64,000 nt of DNA, from NCBI GenBank assembly GCA_966250015.1, contig CBINFS010000002.1, forward strand, positions 1 through 64,000. Reading direction: 5' to 3'. The notes under the pieces are model-generated. The model worked only from the letters and a program-made list of their open reading frames with translations, did no database searches and was not told the origin of the DNA. Made by a program: the position numbers and the translations under genes. Positions 17,688 through 25,390 of this stretch are shown here, in pieces (the stretch's first letter is position 1; each line of letters opens with the position of its first letter). This stretch comes from CBINFS01 sp966250015. GTDB lineage: Bacteria; Bacteroidota; Rhodothermia; Rhodothermales; DASSAV01.

Positions 17688-17809
17688 GAAGGGGAGTAGC
17701 GCCTGCCGAGGGGCAGGGACGTGCATCGTCAGGACATTCCGCCGCGGCGGGATCGGTGCCGTTGTAAAAGCAAGACCTTCACTGCCGGTCGGGTGGTGGA
17801 GGTTTTTTT
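17688..17809 (+). ncRNA. yybP-ykoY family (Mn2+) riboswitch
   Basis: The conserved blocks of the yybP-ykoY aptamer appear in order: GGGGAGTAGC (17691-17700), a GC hairpin CCTGCC/GGCAGG, CGTCA (17727-17731), a second GC-rich arm (CCGCCGCGGCGG), and GCAAGACC (17770-17777). The closing helix is GAAGG (17688-17692) with CCTTC (17776-17780). The same CCTTC also begins the left arm of a terminator ending in seven T residues at 17809. When Mn2+ stabilises the closing helix, the terminator cannot form, so transcription continues; this is an ON switch, as known for P-type ATPase genes such as yoaB of Lactococcus. The P-type ATPase at 18096 is the obvious target. Confidence 0.85.
17775..17809 (+). terminator. 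Riboswitch-controlled terminator
   Basis: ACCTTCAC (17775-17782) pairs with GTGGAGGT (17796-17803) with one wobble, followed by T residues to 17809. The left arm overlaps the 3' strand of the riboswitch closing helix, so the two structures compete. Confidence 0.8.
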
Positions 17810-17859
17810 GTTCACTTCCGACACGGCAGGGTTCCACTTAACTCCCGTCGGAGGTGACA

Positions 17860-18000
17860 ATGAACGTGCCGTTTGCCGGAATTCCTCTTTTCGTACCGGT
17901 ATATCCTTCCTCGTCTCCATATTTCGAGACTCTTAGGGGTTCATTACCCGAACTTGTCTCTTCACTTCTTCCAGACCGGTTCTCCTTTGCCCTCCATTAG
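17860..18000 (+). CDS. Possible 46-residue small protein downstream of the Mn riboswitch
   Basis: ATG 17860 follows an exceptionally good ribosome binding site, GGAGGTGA, and opens a 46-codon frame ending at TAG 18000. The product would be rich in Pro, Ser and aromatic residues (MNVPFAGIPLFVPVYPSSSP...) with no homologue recognised. It lies between the riboswitch terminator and the ATPase start, so it would be made under the same Mn control. It could be a small regulator or leader peptide, or a chance frame. The only support is the ribosome binding site and position. Confidence 0.3.
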   Translation: MNVPFAGIPLFVPVYPSSSPYFETLRGSLPELVSSLLPDRFSFALH

Positions 18001-18095
18001 CGGGTACGGACAGGGTTAACCTTTTTTAATAGCCTGCAATGACCGTCGAATAAGACGGCTGGATCGGTGGGCTGAAGAAACGGGAGAACGGGATC

Positions 18096-20852
18096 ATGAG
18101 TGAACAGACCGTAATCGAGACGAGTCGTGTAATCCCCGCCTGGCACGCCATTCCGGCAAGCGAAGCCCGGGAATATTTCCAAACGCCGGAAGGAGGCCTC
18201 ACGACCGAGGAAGCCGAGCGCAGGCTCGAACGGTACGGCCCTAACGTCATTGAGCGGAAGGAGAATGGCCTGGTCCTGAAGATCCTCGTCCGGCAGATCC
18301 ACGATCCCCTCATCTACGTCCTCCTGGCATCCACGGTGCTCGCCATCCTCACGGGCAAAGTGGTCGACGGGCTCGTGATTTTTGGCGTGGTGTTGCTGAA
18401 TACGATCATCGGATTCGTACAGGAATACCGGGCGGACCGGGCGCTCAAGGCGCTTTCGGGAATGATCCCAGCTCAGGCGACAGTGCTGCGGGACGGCGCT
18501 CGTACGGTCTTGCCGGCAAGCCGGCTCGTTCCCGGCGACCTGGTCGCTTTGCAGTCGGGCGACAAGGTGCCGGCCGACCTGAGGCTGCTCGAGGTGCGCA
18601 ACCTGGCGATTGAAGAATCGGCTCTGACAGGGGAGTCGGTGCCTTCAAGCAAGATCTCAACCCCGGTAGACGAAGACGCCGGTATCGGAGACCGCCGCTG
18701 CATGGCATATAGCGGTACGCTTGTCACGTACGGTACGGGTACGGGGGTGGTCGTGGCCACAGGGGCCGGCACCGAGCTCGGCCGTATCTCGTCGATGCTC
18801 GAAAGCACAACCGAAAAGGATACCCCTCTGACGCGACAGCTCGGAGTGATCGGGAAGTGGATCACGGTCGGCATCGTTTTCACCTCGATCGTACTGTTTG
18901 GAGTGGGTTTGCTGCGCGGGTATCCGTTGGGAGACGCCATTCTTGTCGCGGTTACCCTGGCCGTTGGCGCAATTCCCGAAGGGTTGCCGGCCATCGTCAC
19001 CGTGGCGCTCGCCATAGGCGTTCAGCGGATGGCCAAGCGCCGGGCAATCGTCCGGCGGCTGCCGGCCGTCGAAACGCTGGGGTCGACGACGGTCATCTGC
19101 TCCGACAAGACCGGCACCCTGACGCGCAACGAAATGACCGTAGAGGCGCTGTGGACGCCGGAGATATCCCTTCGGGTGACGGGGGTCGGCTACAAACCGG
19201 AAGGTGAGCTGGTTACGGAACAGGGTGAGCCGGCAGCCGCGGCGTACCCGTTCGTCGACGAGCTGCTCAAAGCCGGCGTGCTTTGCAGCGACGCCACGTT
19301 GCAGAAATCCGGGGAGACGTGGCAGATCACCGGCGACCCGACCGAAGGGGCGCTCGTGGCAGCCGCGGCAAAGTTTGGCCTGGAGGCACAGACGCTCCGG
19401 GCTGCTTACAGGCGGCTCGATGCCGTCCCGTTCGAGTCCGAGCGGCAGTTCATGGCGACACTGCACGAAGAGCCCGGTGGCGGGCACGTGATTTTCCTGA
19501 AGGGAGCTCCTGAGGTAGTGCTCGACCGGTGTGTGAATGGCTGGGTCAACGGCCGGTCGCTGTACGTCGAGGCGCTCGATCAAGTTGAAAAGATCGCAGG
19601 CAGGGGGATGCGTGTGCTCGCTTTTGCGATGAGGCGCGTCGACCCGTCGCATTCGGAGCTCACTGAAGCTGACGTCAGGGGTGGATTCACGTTCCTGGGG
19701 CTTCAGGGGATGATCGATCCTCCGCGCGCAGAAGCGATGGCAGCCGTTCAGGCGTGCCGCGAGGCCGGCATCACTGTAAAAATGATCACGGGCGATCATA
19801 AGGAGACGGCTCGAGCGATCGGGGAATCGCTCGGCCTGATCGGTAAAGGGGACCGTGCCATTACGGGCGCCGAGCTGAGTGAGCTTTCAGACGAGGCCTT
19901 TCACCGCACGGCCCTCGAACACAACGTGTTTGCCCGGGTGGCGCCTGAGCACAAGCTCAGGCTGGTTCAGGCGTTACAGAACGAAGGGCACGTAACGGCG
20001 ATGACGGGCGACGGCGTCAACGACGCGCCCGCACTCAAACAGGCGGACATCGGCGTAGCCATGGGGTACTCGGGAACGGCGGTGTCGAAGGAGGCTGCTG
20101 CCGTCGTCCTGACCGACGACAATTTCGCCACGATCGAGGCGGCCGTAGAGGAGGGCAGGCGCGTGTACGACAATCTGATCAAGGCGCTTGCGTTCGTTCT
20201 GCCGACCAACCTGGGCCTAGCGTTGATCATGAGCGTCGCGGTCGCGTTTTTTCCGATCGTCCACGGCCAGCCGCTGCTTCCCGTGGAGCCCGTCCAGATA
20301 CTCTGGATCAACCTGGTGGCCGCCGTCGCGCTTGCCTTGCCTCTCGCATTCGAGGCCATGGAGCCGAACCTGATGCACCGTCCTCCACGCTCGCCGAATG
20401 CGCCCGTGCTGAGCCTTTTCGTCGTAGCCCGAACGATCTTCGTCGCGATGGTCATGACGGCCGGCGCGGTGGGGCTTTTCCTCCACGAGTATCGAGAGGC
20501 GCTGGCTGCCGGAATGGACGCCCATCCCGCCCGGGCGGTGGCGCAGACCGAAGCCGTCACCACCATCATCCTGTTTCAGATTTTCTACCTGATCAATTGC
20601 CGGTCGCTGAAGGATTCGTTCCTCGCCATCGGGTTCTGGAGCAATCCGTGGATTTTCGTAGGCATCGGGCTGGTGCTGGCGCTCCACATCGGATTCATCT
20701 ACCTGCCGTTCATGAACGCCATATTTGGCTCGACGCCCATCGACCTCGGCGCGTGGGGCGAAGCCCTGCAGGTCGCTTTCCCGATTTTGATACTGATCGG
20801 GCTGGAAAAGTGGTGGCGCAAGCGGTACGAACCGGAGGGTACGTCCTTTTAA
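18096..20852 (+). CDS. P-type cation-transporting ATPase, probable Mn2+ exporter
   Basis: A 918-residue inner-membrane pump of the P2 group. The N-terminal domain (LTTEEAERRLERYGPN), the TGES loop (LTGESVP), the helix-4 motif IPEGLPAIV, the phosphorylated Asp337 in CSDKTGTLTRNEM, KGAPE, TGD and GDGVNDAPALKQADIGVAMG are all present. The C-terminal cation domain has six helices. Compared with the calcium pump, helix 5 keeps Asn but has Leu where Glu771 stands (PTNLGLA), and helix 6 has ILWINLVAAV, keeping Asn796 but replacing Asp800 by Ala. The ion site is thus not that of a standard Ca2+ pump. The upstream yybP-ykoY riboswitch points to Mn2+ export. It converges with the GAF gene. Confidence 0.9.
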   Translation: MSEQTVIETSRVIPAWHAIPASEAREYFQTPEGGLTTEEAERRLERYGPNVIERKENGLVLKILVRQIHDPLIYVLLASTVLAILTGKVVDGLVIFGVVLLNTIIGFVQEYRADRALKALSGMIPAQATVLRDGARTVLPASRLVPGDLVALQSGDKVPADLRLLEVRNLAIEESALTGESVPSSKISTPVDEDAGIGDRRCMAYSGTLVTYGTGTGVVVATGAGTELGRISSMLESTTEKDTPLTRQLGVIGKWITVGIVFTSIVLFGVGLLRGYPLGDAILVAVTLAVGAIPEGLPAIVTVALAIGVQRMAKRRAIVRRLPAVETLGSTTVICSDKTGTLTRNEMTVEALWTPEISLRVTGVGYKPEGELVTEQGEPAAAAYPFVDELLKAGVLCSDATLQKSGETWQITGDPTEGALVAAAAKFGLEAQTLRAAYRRLDAVPFESERQFMATLHEEPGGGHVIFLKGAPEVVLDRCVNGWVNGRSLYVEALDQVEKIAGRGMRVLAFAMRRVDPSHSELTEADVRGGFTFLGLQGMIDPPRAEAMAAVQACREAGITVKMITGDHKETARAIGESLGLIGKGDRAITGAELSELSDEAFHRTALEHNVFARVAPEHKLRLVQALQNEGHVTAMTGDGVNDAPALKQADIGVAMGYSGTAVSKEAAAVVLTDDNFATIEAAVEEGRRVYDNLIKALAFVLPTNLGLALIMSVAVAFFPIVHGQPLLPVEPVQILWINLVAAVALALPLAFEAMEPNLMHRPPRSPNAPVLSLFVVARTIFVAMVMTAGAVGLFLHEYREALAAGMDAHPARAVAQTEAVTTIILFQIFYLINCRSLKDSFLAIGFWSNPWIFVGIGLVLALHIGFIYLPFMNAIFGSTPIDLGAWGEALQVAFPILILIGLEKWWRKRYEPEGTSF

Positions 20853-20902
20853 CGGAGAAGCCCTGAGTACGGTCTAATTCTTGGAACTGCAGATTTGAGA
20901 TC

Positions 20903-21550
20903 TCAGCAAACAATCAGCTTTTCGATCGTGCCCGGAGGGCAATGGCGTACCAGAAGCGCAATCAGCCGTGCTTTATCCTGCGCGAGGCGTGCGTTTTCAA
21001 TGACCTGTGCCGCCTGAGCCGCGATGATCGTCATGAGCCGCACGTCTTCGGCGTCGAAGCCGTCACCGGATATCCGATTGAAAACGGTTATCTGGCCGAG
21101 GAGGCGTCCCCGGTCGAGCAGGGGAACGGACAGAACGGAGTGGACGGCCGGATCCCACGTGGCGCCCTCGAAGCGAGGGTCGTGAAGCGGGTCATTCACC
21201 ACGAGCGGCTGCTGGTACGCCTGCATCCATCCGATCAGGCAGGCGCCGGGGCGGAAAAGCCACTTGCTCGCCGAGAGCGATCGGGTCCGGACCAGCGTCT
21301 GAAGCGAGTTATTTCCCGGGTTAAGCAGCGTAATGACCCCCTGTTCGGCGCCGGTTGCCCTTGTGGCGCTTCGGATGACCAGCTGCAAAATCTCCTGGAG
21401 GCTTCCAGCGCCACCTATGGAAAGCGCCAGCTCATTCAGGATCGAAAGCTCGCGTTCCGCTCGCCGGGCCCGGACGAGCTTCAAAATCCGGACGTCTTCC
21501 CGGATCAGCGTCGTGGTGTACTTTCTCCCGGCACTAATCTGCATGTTCAT
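20903..21550 (-). CDS. GAF-domain sensor protein
   Basis: A 215-residue cytosolic protein. A coiled-coil N-terminus (about residues 20-45) leads into one GAF domain (about 45-190): LQEILQLVIRSATRATGAEQGVITLL, PLVVNDPLHDPRF, VLSVPLLDRGRLLGQITVFN and DVRLMTIIAAQAAQVIENARL. These are typical of GAF input domains of histidine kinases and diguanylate cyclases, but no output domain is attached. It may be a single-domain partner that binds a small ligand or haem and acts by protein contact. The nearest possible partners are the HEAT protein upstream and the ECF sigma factor beyond it. The start is ATG 21550, with ATG 21544 equally possible. Confidence 0.82.
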   Translation of the reverse strand: MNMQISAGRKYTTTLIREDVRILKLVRARRAERELSILNELALSIGGAGSLQEILQLVIRSATRATGAEQGVITLLNPGNNSLQTLVRTRSLSASKWLFRPGACLIGWMQAYQQPLVVNDPLHDPRFEGATWDPAVHSVLSVPLLDRGRLLGQITVFNRISGDGFDAEDVRLMTIIAAQAAQVIENARLAQDKARLIALLVRHCPPGTIEKLIVC

Positions 21551-21602
21551 AACGGCTCCGTCTCGAAGTGTTTTTGACCTGAGTAAATTCGCGTATCGAA
21601 GC

Positions 21603-21637
21603 TACCGGAGCCCGTGAATCAGTGCCGGGCTCCGGTA
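21603..21637 (-). terminator. 12-bp perfect inverted repeat between two leftward genes
   Basis: TACCGGAGCCCG pairs fully with CGGGCTCCGGTA across an 11-nt loop, 20 bp after the HEAT gene stop. There is no T run, so it is a strong hairpin that could end or stabilise the HEAT transcript. Confidence 0.5.
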
Positions 21638-21657
21638 AGGCTTCGAATGGGTTGACG

Positions 21658-22227
21658 TCACTTGTCCGCGCCATAAAAATCACGGAGCGCGGCCAGGGTC
21701 AACCGCCGGATGTGGGGGTCGGATTCGAGACGAACACTCTGCCCGAGGTAAGCCATCGCATCGGCATTCCCAATAGCGGACAGCGCCCCCAGCGCCATGA
21801 TCCGTATCTGCTTATCGTCCGAGTTCCGGAAGACCCTGTAGACGGTCATCGCAGACCGGTCAAAGTCCGCATTTTCAGGGCAGTAGGTGCGGAAAAAGAT
21901 GATGTTTTGAAGCGCCTTCGCCTGTGCATCCCGATCGGACGATTTCAGCACGCGGGTGTGCTCTTTCCGCACTTCCTTCCACCAGCTCTTGGTCTGTCTC
22001 AACAGCACGGGGCGCGACAGGTCCTCGACGTTGATGTACGCACTCGTCGCGGGACTGAGCTCCACGCCGGGCCCCATCGGGGCGAACTGGACGGTTTGCG
22101 CCCGGACTACCGTCCCGGCCGACAGAAACAGGATGCCGAGGAGCAGGATGAAGATTTGGATCCTCCACGGCGTTCTGTACGCCGCGTCAGAAGTATCAAC
22201 TTTATATGGACTTGTGTTGGCGTTCAT
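21658..22227 (-). CDS. Exported HEAT-repeat protein
   Basis: A 189-residue protein. ATG 22227 is chosen because AAGAGG lies 8 nt before it; a GTG at 22236 in the same frame is within the ribosome binding region. After a polar N-terminus, residues about 25-43 form a signal or anchor helix (IQIFILLLGILFLSAGTVVRAQ). The second half has two to three HEAT-like helix pairs: DRDAQAKALQNIIFF, DKQIRIMALGALSAIGNADAMAYLGQSV and DPHIRRLTLAALRDFYG. Such short exported HEAT proteins serve as protein-binding scaffolds. It is divergent from the ECF sigma factor gene, with 184 bp between them, so control by that sigma factor is possible. Confidence 0.72.
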   Translation of the reverse strand: MNANTSPYKVDTSDAAYRTPWRIQIFILLLGILFLSAGTVVRAQTVQFAPMGPGVELSPATSAYINVEDLSRPVLLRQTKSWWKEVRKEHTRVLKSSDRDAQAKALQNIIFFRTYCPENADFDRSAMTVYRVFRNSDDKQIRIMALGALSAIGNADAMAYLGQSVRLESDPHIRRLTLAALRDFYGADK

Positions 22228-22411
22228 TGTCGTCACCTCTTGAATAATTGGTATGTCTCGGTTTATTTCAGAGGTGCGGGTCTGCTAAATGAAACACCTT
22301 GTGGCGGATCTGCACCCCTCATGCTATACCACGGAAAACGAAGCGGAATTCAATCACACCGATCACGAATAATCTCGTCCTCGGAATCCTCCACACACGG
22401 GACAGGGGAAC

Positions 22412-23029
22412 ATGGGGATGGCTGATCAGGCTACAGGAACCGTCACCCGATTGCTCCGAGAGGTGGAAAACGGCAATCATGCCGTTATGAACGAGCTTTT
22501 TTCGTTCACGTACGAAGCGCTCAAGGAACTGGCCCATCAGCAACGCCGGGGGTGGCACGGCGACAACACGCTCAACACGACTGCCCTCGTCCACGATGCA
22601 TACGAAAAGCTCGTTGACCAGACCCAGGCGAGCTGGAAGAGCAGGGGGCACTTTTTCGGGGTAGCCGCAAAAGCTATGCGCCGGATCTTGATCGACTATG
22701 CGAGAAGCCGGCGGGCCGAAAAAAGAGGCGGGAACGTACAAAAAATATCGTTGGAGGAGATGCAGGCCGCCATGTCGGATCGGCTGGCCTCACTGGACGA
22801 GAAATCCGAGCTGCTCCTGGCCCTGGACGAAGGACTTGAACGACTTGCGAAGGTCAACGAGTTGCAAAGCAGGATCGTCGAATGCCGCTTTTTTGCCGGT
22901 CTGACACTCGAGGAGACGGCGGCAGCGCTGGACGTCTCAACGGCAACCGTGACGCGCCACTGGAATATGGCCAGGGCGTGGCTTTTCCGTGAGCTCCAGC
23001 GCGACCTCGTCGAGCCAAATGGACCGTGA
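22412..23029 (+). CDS. ECF-type RNA polymerase sigma factor
   Basis: A 205-residue sigma factor of the sigma-70-like ECF subgroup common in Planctomycetes, Acidobacteria and Rhodothermota. Region 2 is visible at ELFSFTYEALKELAHQQ, the subgroup marker TLNTTALVHDAYEKLVDQ, GHFFGVAAKAMRRILIDYAR and RRAEKRGG. Region 4 is the helix-turn-helix EETAAALDVSTATVTRHWNMARAWLFREL. It directs RNA polymerase to a stress or envelope regulon. The subgroup is often encoded before a serine/threonine kinase; none is present here, so it is an orphan. ATG 22412 and ATG 22418 are both possible. A 10-bp hairpin with two wobbles lies in the divergent region at 22272-22316. Confidence 0.88.
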   Translation: MGMADQATGTVTRLLREVENGNHAVMNELFSFTYEALKELAHQQRRGWHGDNTLNTTALVHDAYEKLVDQTQASWKSRGHFFGVAAKAMRRILIDYARSRRAEKRGGNVQKISLEEMQAAMSDRLASLDEKSELLLALDEGLERLAKVNELQSRIVECRFFAGLTLEETAAALDVSTATVTRHWNMARAWLFRELQRDLVEPNGP

Positions 23030-23062
23030 GGCGTATTGGCCTGGAAAGTTAGCCCCGGGTTT

Positions 23063-23263
23063 CTATGGCCGGGGACGTTTGGCTATAGCGAGGAAGTAGA
23101 CCTCGCTGCCGTACGCATCCATCCAGTCTACGTTGACGATCTCCCACCCCTGGCTGCCGAGCTCGTTCAGGTGATCTTCGAGCATCTCACGTGTGGCCTG
23201 CTGGAAAATACCGGCGGGCTTTACGTCTTTGTAGCTGACGAGCTTGTATTCCCACTTTTGCAT
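23063..23263 (-). CDS. Small DUF4177 protein
   Basis: A 66-residue protein whose start ATG 23263 follows TTGAGGGTATC. The sequence MQKWEYKLVSYKD, then EDHLNELGSQGWEIVNVDW and YFLAIAKRP matches the DUF4177 pattern (WEYKxV ... LNELGxxGWELV ... FKR). Members are small cytosolic proteins without known function. It converges with the ECF sigma factor gene, with 33 bp between the stops. Confidence 0.8.
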   Translation of the reverse strand: MQKWEYKLVSYKDVKPAGIFQQATREMLEDHLNELGSQGWEIVNVDWMDAYGSEVYFLAIAKRPRP

Positions 23264-23716
23264 GATACCCTCAAGCGGAAAAGGATGACAAGTAATAGGT
23301 AGCCCTTTTATGGAAGACAACAGGTCTGCGGCATACTAACGGATTTTCAACGCTGTTCCTGTATAAACCGACTCTTTGGACGAAAGCCGGGCGCTTCAGT
23401 TCGCAGGTCCATTCCATGACTCTATCTTTTGTGATATTGGAGACCAGTGGAGCCATCTCCAATTGAGAAAACCCGACTTCAAAGCCGACTGGATGTCTTT
23501 CGGACGGCGGACAGACTCTGTCCTAATTTCATTTAAGGCAACATCGTAGGAAGACGCTTCGAAACGGAGCTAACGTCATTGTACCGGGTTTTCGGGGAGT
23601 CCTCCATCACCGATACTATGATCCTTAATCGGACAACCGCCCACATTTTGTCGTCAATGTTTGTCTTGTTTACGTTCAAGTACTCACGAGGGACCCTGTC
23701 ATTCCGGCAGGCGAAC
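23264..23716. other. Intergenic region without a recognisable gene
   Basis: About 450 bp. One perfect 8-bp hairpin, ATTGGAGA (23436-23443) with TCTCCAAT (23456-23463), is present. An open frame leads into the BNR lipoprotein gene from 23579, but its codons before 23717 resemble no signal or domain. Nothing else was seen. Confidence 0.5.
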
Positions 23717-24805
23717 ATGGTTGAAAAGTTGGATAAACCCCAGGCCCAAATAGTCCTTGCAATAGCGATTTCCTTTCTCTCGGTCACTGGATGTGCTTCA
23801 CCGGACGTGCAGACGGACGTGAGACCAGTGCTCACCTCTCAGGAATCCGGCACGTCTGCACTACTGATCGGTGCGCATGCGGTGAATGACTCGGTGGTGT
23901 GGCTCAGTGGCACGAATGGGGTGTACGCCCGTACGCTCGACGGCGGCGCCAACTGGGAGACGAGTGTGGTACCCGGCGCCGACTCCCTTCAGTTTCGTGA
24001 CGTCCACGCTTTCGATGCCGAAACCGCATTTTTGCTGAGCATCGGTCCCGGCGAGCAATCGCGCATATTCCGTACCCGAAACGGAGGAAAGGATTGGACT
24101 GTGGTTTACCGGAACGACGAGCCGGAGGCCTTTTTCGATTGTCTGGACTTCTGGGACGAGCGAACCGGGATAGCCTTCAGCGACGCCGTCGATGGTTCGT
24201 TTGTAATCATACGTACGGACGACGGTGGCGATACGTGGCGCCGGGTGGCTCCCGAAAGCCTGCCGCCTGCGCTTCCGGGTGAGGGAGGATTTGCGGCGAG
24301 TGGTACGTGTCTGGTCACGTCGGGCGACAGCGCTGCGTACGTCGGAACCGGAAATGGCGAACGTTCACGACTACTGTTCACGAAAGATCGTGGCGAAACG
24401 TGGGACGTCGTCGACACGCCGCTTCCCGGAGACGAAGCGCGTGGGATTACGAGCGTCGCCGTGCTGGATCGCGAACACTTGAGCGTGCTCGGCGGCGACC
24501 TCACCGCGAGCGACAGGCATTCCGCGGTTATGGCTTTCTCGGACGATGAGGGGCTGTCGTGGACGGTGGGCGATACGCTGCCGTTTAACGGCGCCGTATA
24601 CGGAGCAACCTACGTCGCGGCCGCCAGGAAGCCCCTGCTGGTAGCCGTGGGGCCGGGCGGTGCGGCGTACTCGGAAAACGATGGGGTGTCCTGGACGCCG
24701 ATCGATTCGACCGCTTACTGGAGTTTAACCTTCGCCTCGCCGGCAAACGGTTGGCTCGTCGGACCGGAAGGCAAAATCACACACGTAGCGTTTAGCTTGC
24801 CCTGA
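23717..24805 (+). CDS. BNR/Ycf48-like beta-propeller lipoprotein
   Basis: A 362-residue exported lipoprotein. ATG 23717 gives a signal with lipobox FLSVTGC. The mature part has repeated Asp-box turns (TLDGGANWET, TRNGGKDWTV, TDDGGDTWRR, TKDRGETWDV, SDDEGLSWTV, SENDGVSWTP), one per blade, forming a six- to seven-bladed propeller of the sialidase/Ycf48 superfamily. The typical phrases VHAFDAETAFLLSIG and GWLVGPEGKI are seen in oxidoreductase-annotated Bacteroidota members. There are no catalytic sialidase residues. It probably acts as a binding or assembly factor in the envelope. Confidence 0.72.
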   Translation: MVEKLDKPQAQIVLAIAISFLSVTGCASPDVQTDVRPVLTSQESGTSALLIGAHAVNDSVVWLSGTNGVYARTLDGGANWETSVVPGADSLQFRDVHAFDAETAFLLSIGPGEQSRIFRTRNGGKDWTVVYRNDEPEAFFDCLDFWDERTGIAFSDAVDGSFVIIRTDDGGDTWRRVAPESLPPALPGEGGFAASGTCLVTSGDSAAYVGTGNGERSRLLFTKDRGETWDVVDTPLPGDEARGITSVAVLDREHLSVLGGDLTASDRHSAVMAFSDDEGLSWTVGDTLPFNGAVYGATYVAAARKPLLVAVGPGGAAYSENDGVSWTPIDSTAYWSLTFASPANGWLVGPEGKITHVAFSLP

Positions 24806-24935
24806 ACCGTCCGGTGCGCCCACCGCTCAATCTTTTTGCGGCAAGACCGTGCAAATCCACGTGCGTCTGCTTAAGTTATTAAGCCGCCCCTTCAATGTGT
24901 CGATCACTTCTCAGGAATACGTATTTTTCAGCTTT

Positions 24936-25367
24936 ATGAACACAACCCGCCACACGTACGACACCATCAATGTAGGTGATTCATTCTCGTTTACTCGAAG
25001 GATAACTGAGGAGGACGTACGGAAATTTGCAGAGGTAACCGGGGATGACAATCCCATTCACCTTGATGAGGAGTACGCGCGTAAGTCGCGATTTGGCGGG
25101 ACGGTCGTGCATGGGGTGTTGTTGCTCGGCGTCATTTCCAAAGTCCTCGGACGCGACTTTCCCGGTCCCGGCAGTATCGCCGTGAGCATATCTTGCAATT
25201 TCTTACGCCCGGTGCCTGTCGGGTCGGAGGTGACGACCGAGGTCCGGATCATCGAAAAGATTGAAAGGCACCGGCACCTTCGCGCCCGCGTCCACGGCCA
25301 GGTGAACGGTAAACTGGCCATGCGTGGCGAGGCCGTGCTGATTCCGCCGCCACCCGAAGAGGCGTAA
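24936..25367 (+). CDS. MaoC-like (R)-specific enoyl-CoA hydratase
   Basis: A 143-residue single hot-dog-fold enzyme. ATG 24936 was chosen since MNTTRHTYDTINVGDSF starts the domain. The hydratase 2 signature is intact: FAEVTGDDNPIHLDEEYA contains the catalytic Asp and His, followed by FGGTVVHGVLLLGVISKVLG. This family hydrates trans-2-enoyl-CoA to (R)-3-hydroxyacyl-CoA, linking fatty acid beta-oxidation with hydroxyalkanoate or other pathways; it acts as a dimer in the cytosol. No PHA synthase or beta-oxidation gene is adjacent. It converges with the M48 protease gene, 23 bp away. Confidence 0.88.
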   Translation: MNTTRHTYDTINVGDSFSFTRRITEEDVRKFAEVTGDDNPIHLDEEYARKSRFGGTVVHGVLLLGVISKVLGRDFPGPGSIAVSISCNFLRPVPVGSEVTTEVRIIEKIERHRHLRARVHGQVNGKLAMRGEAVLIPPPPEEA

Positions 25368-25390
25368 GCGCTGTCACAAGCCGGCGATCG

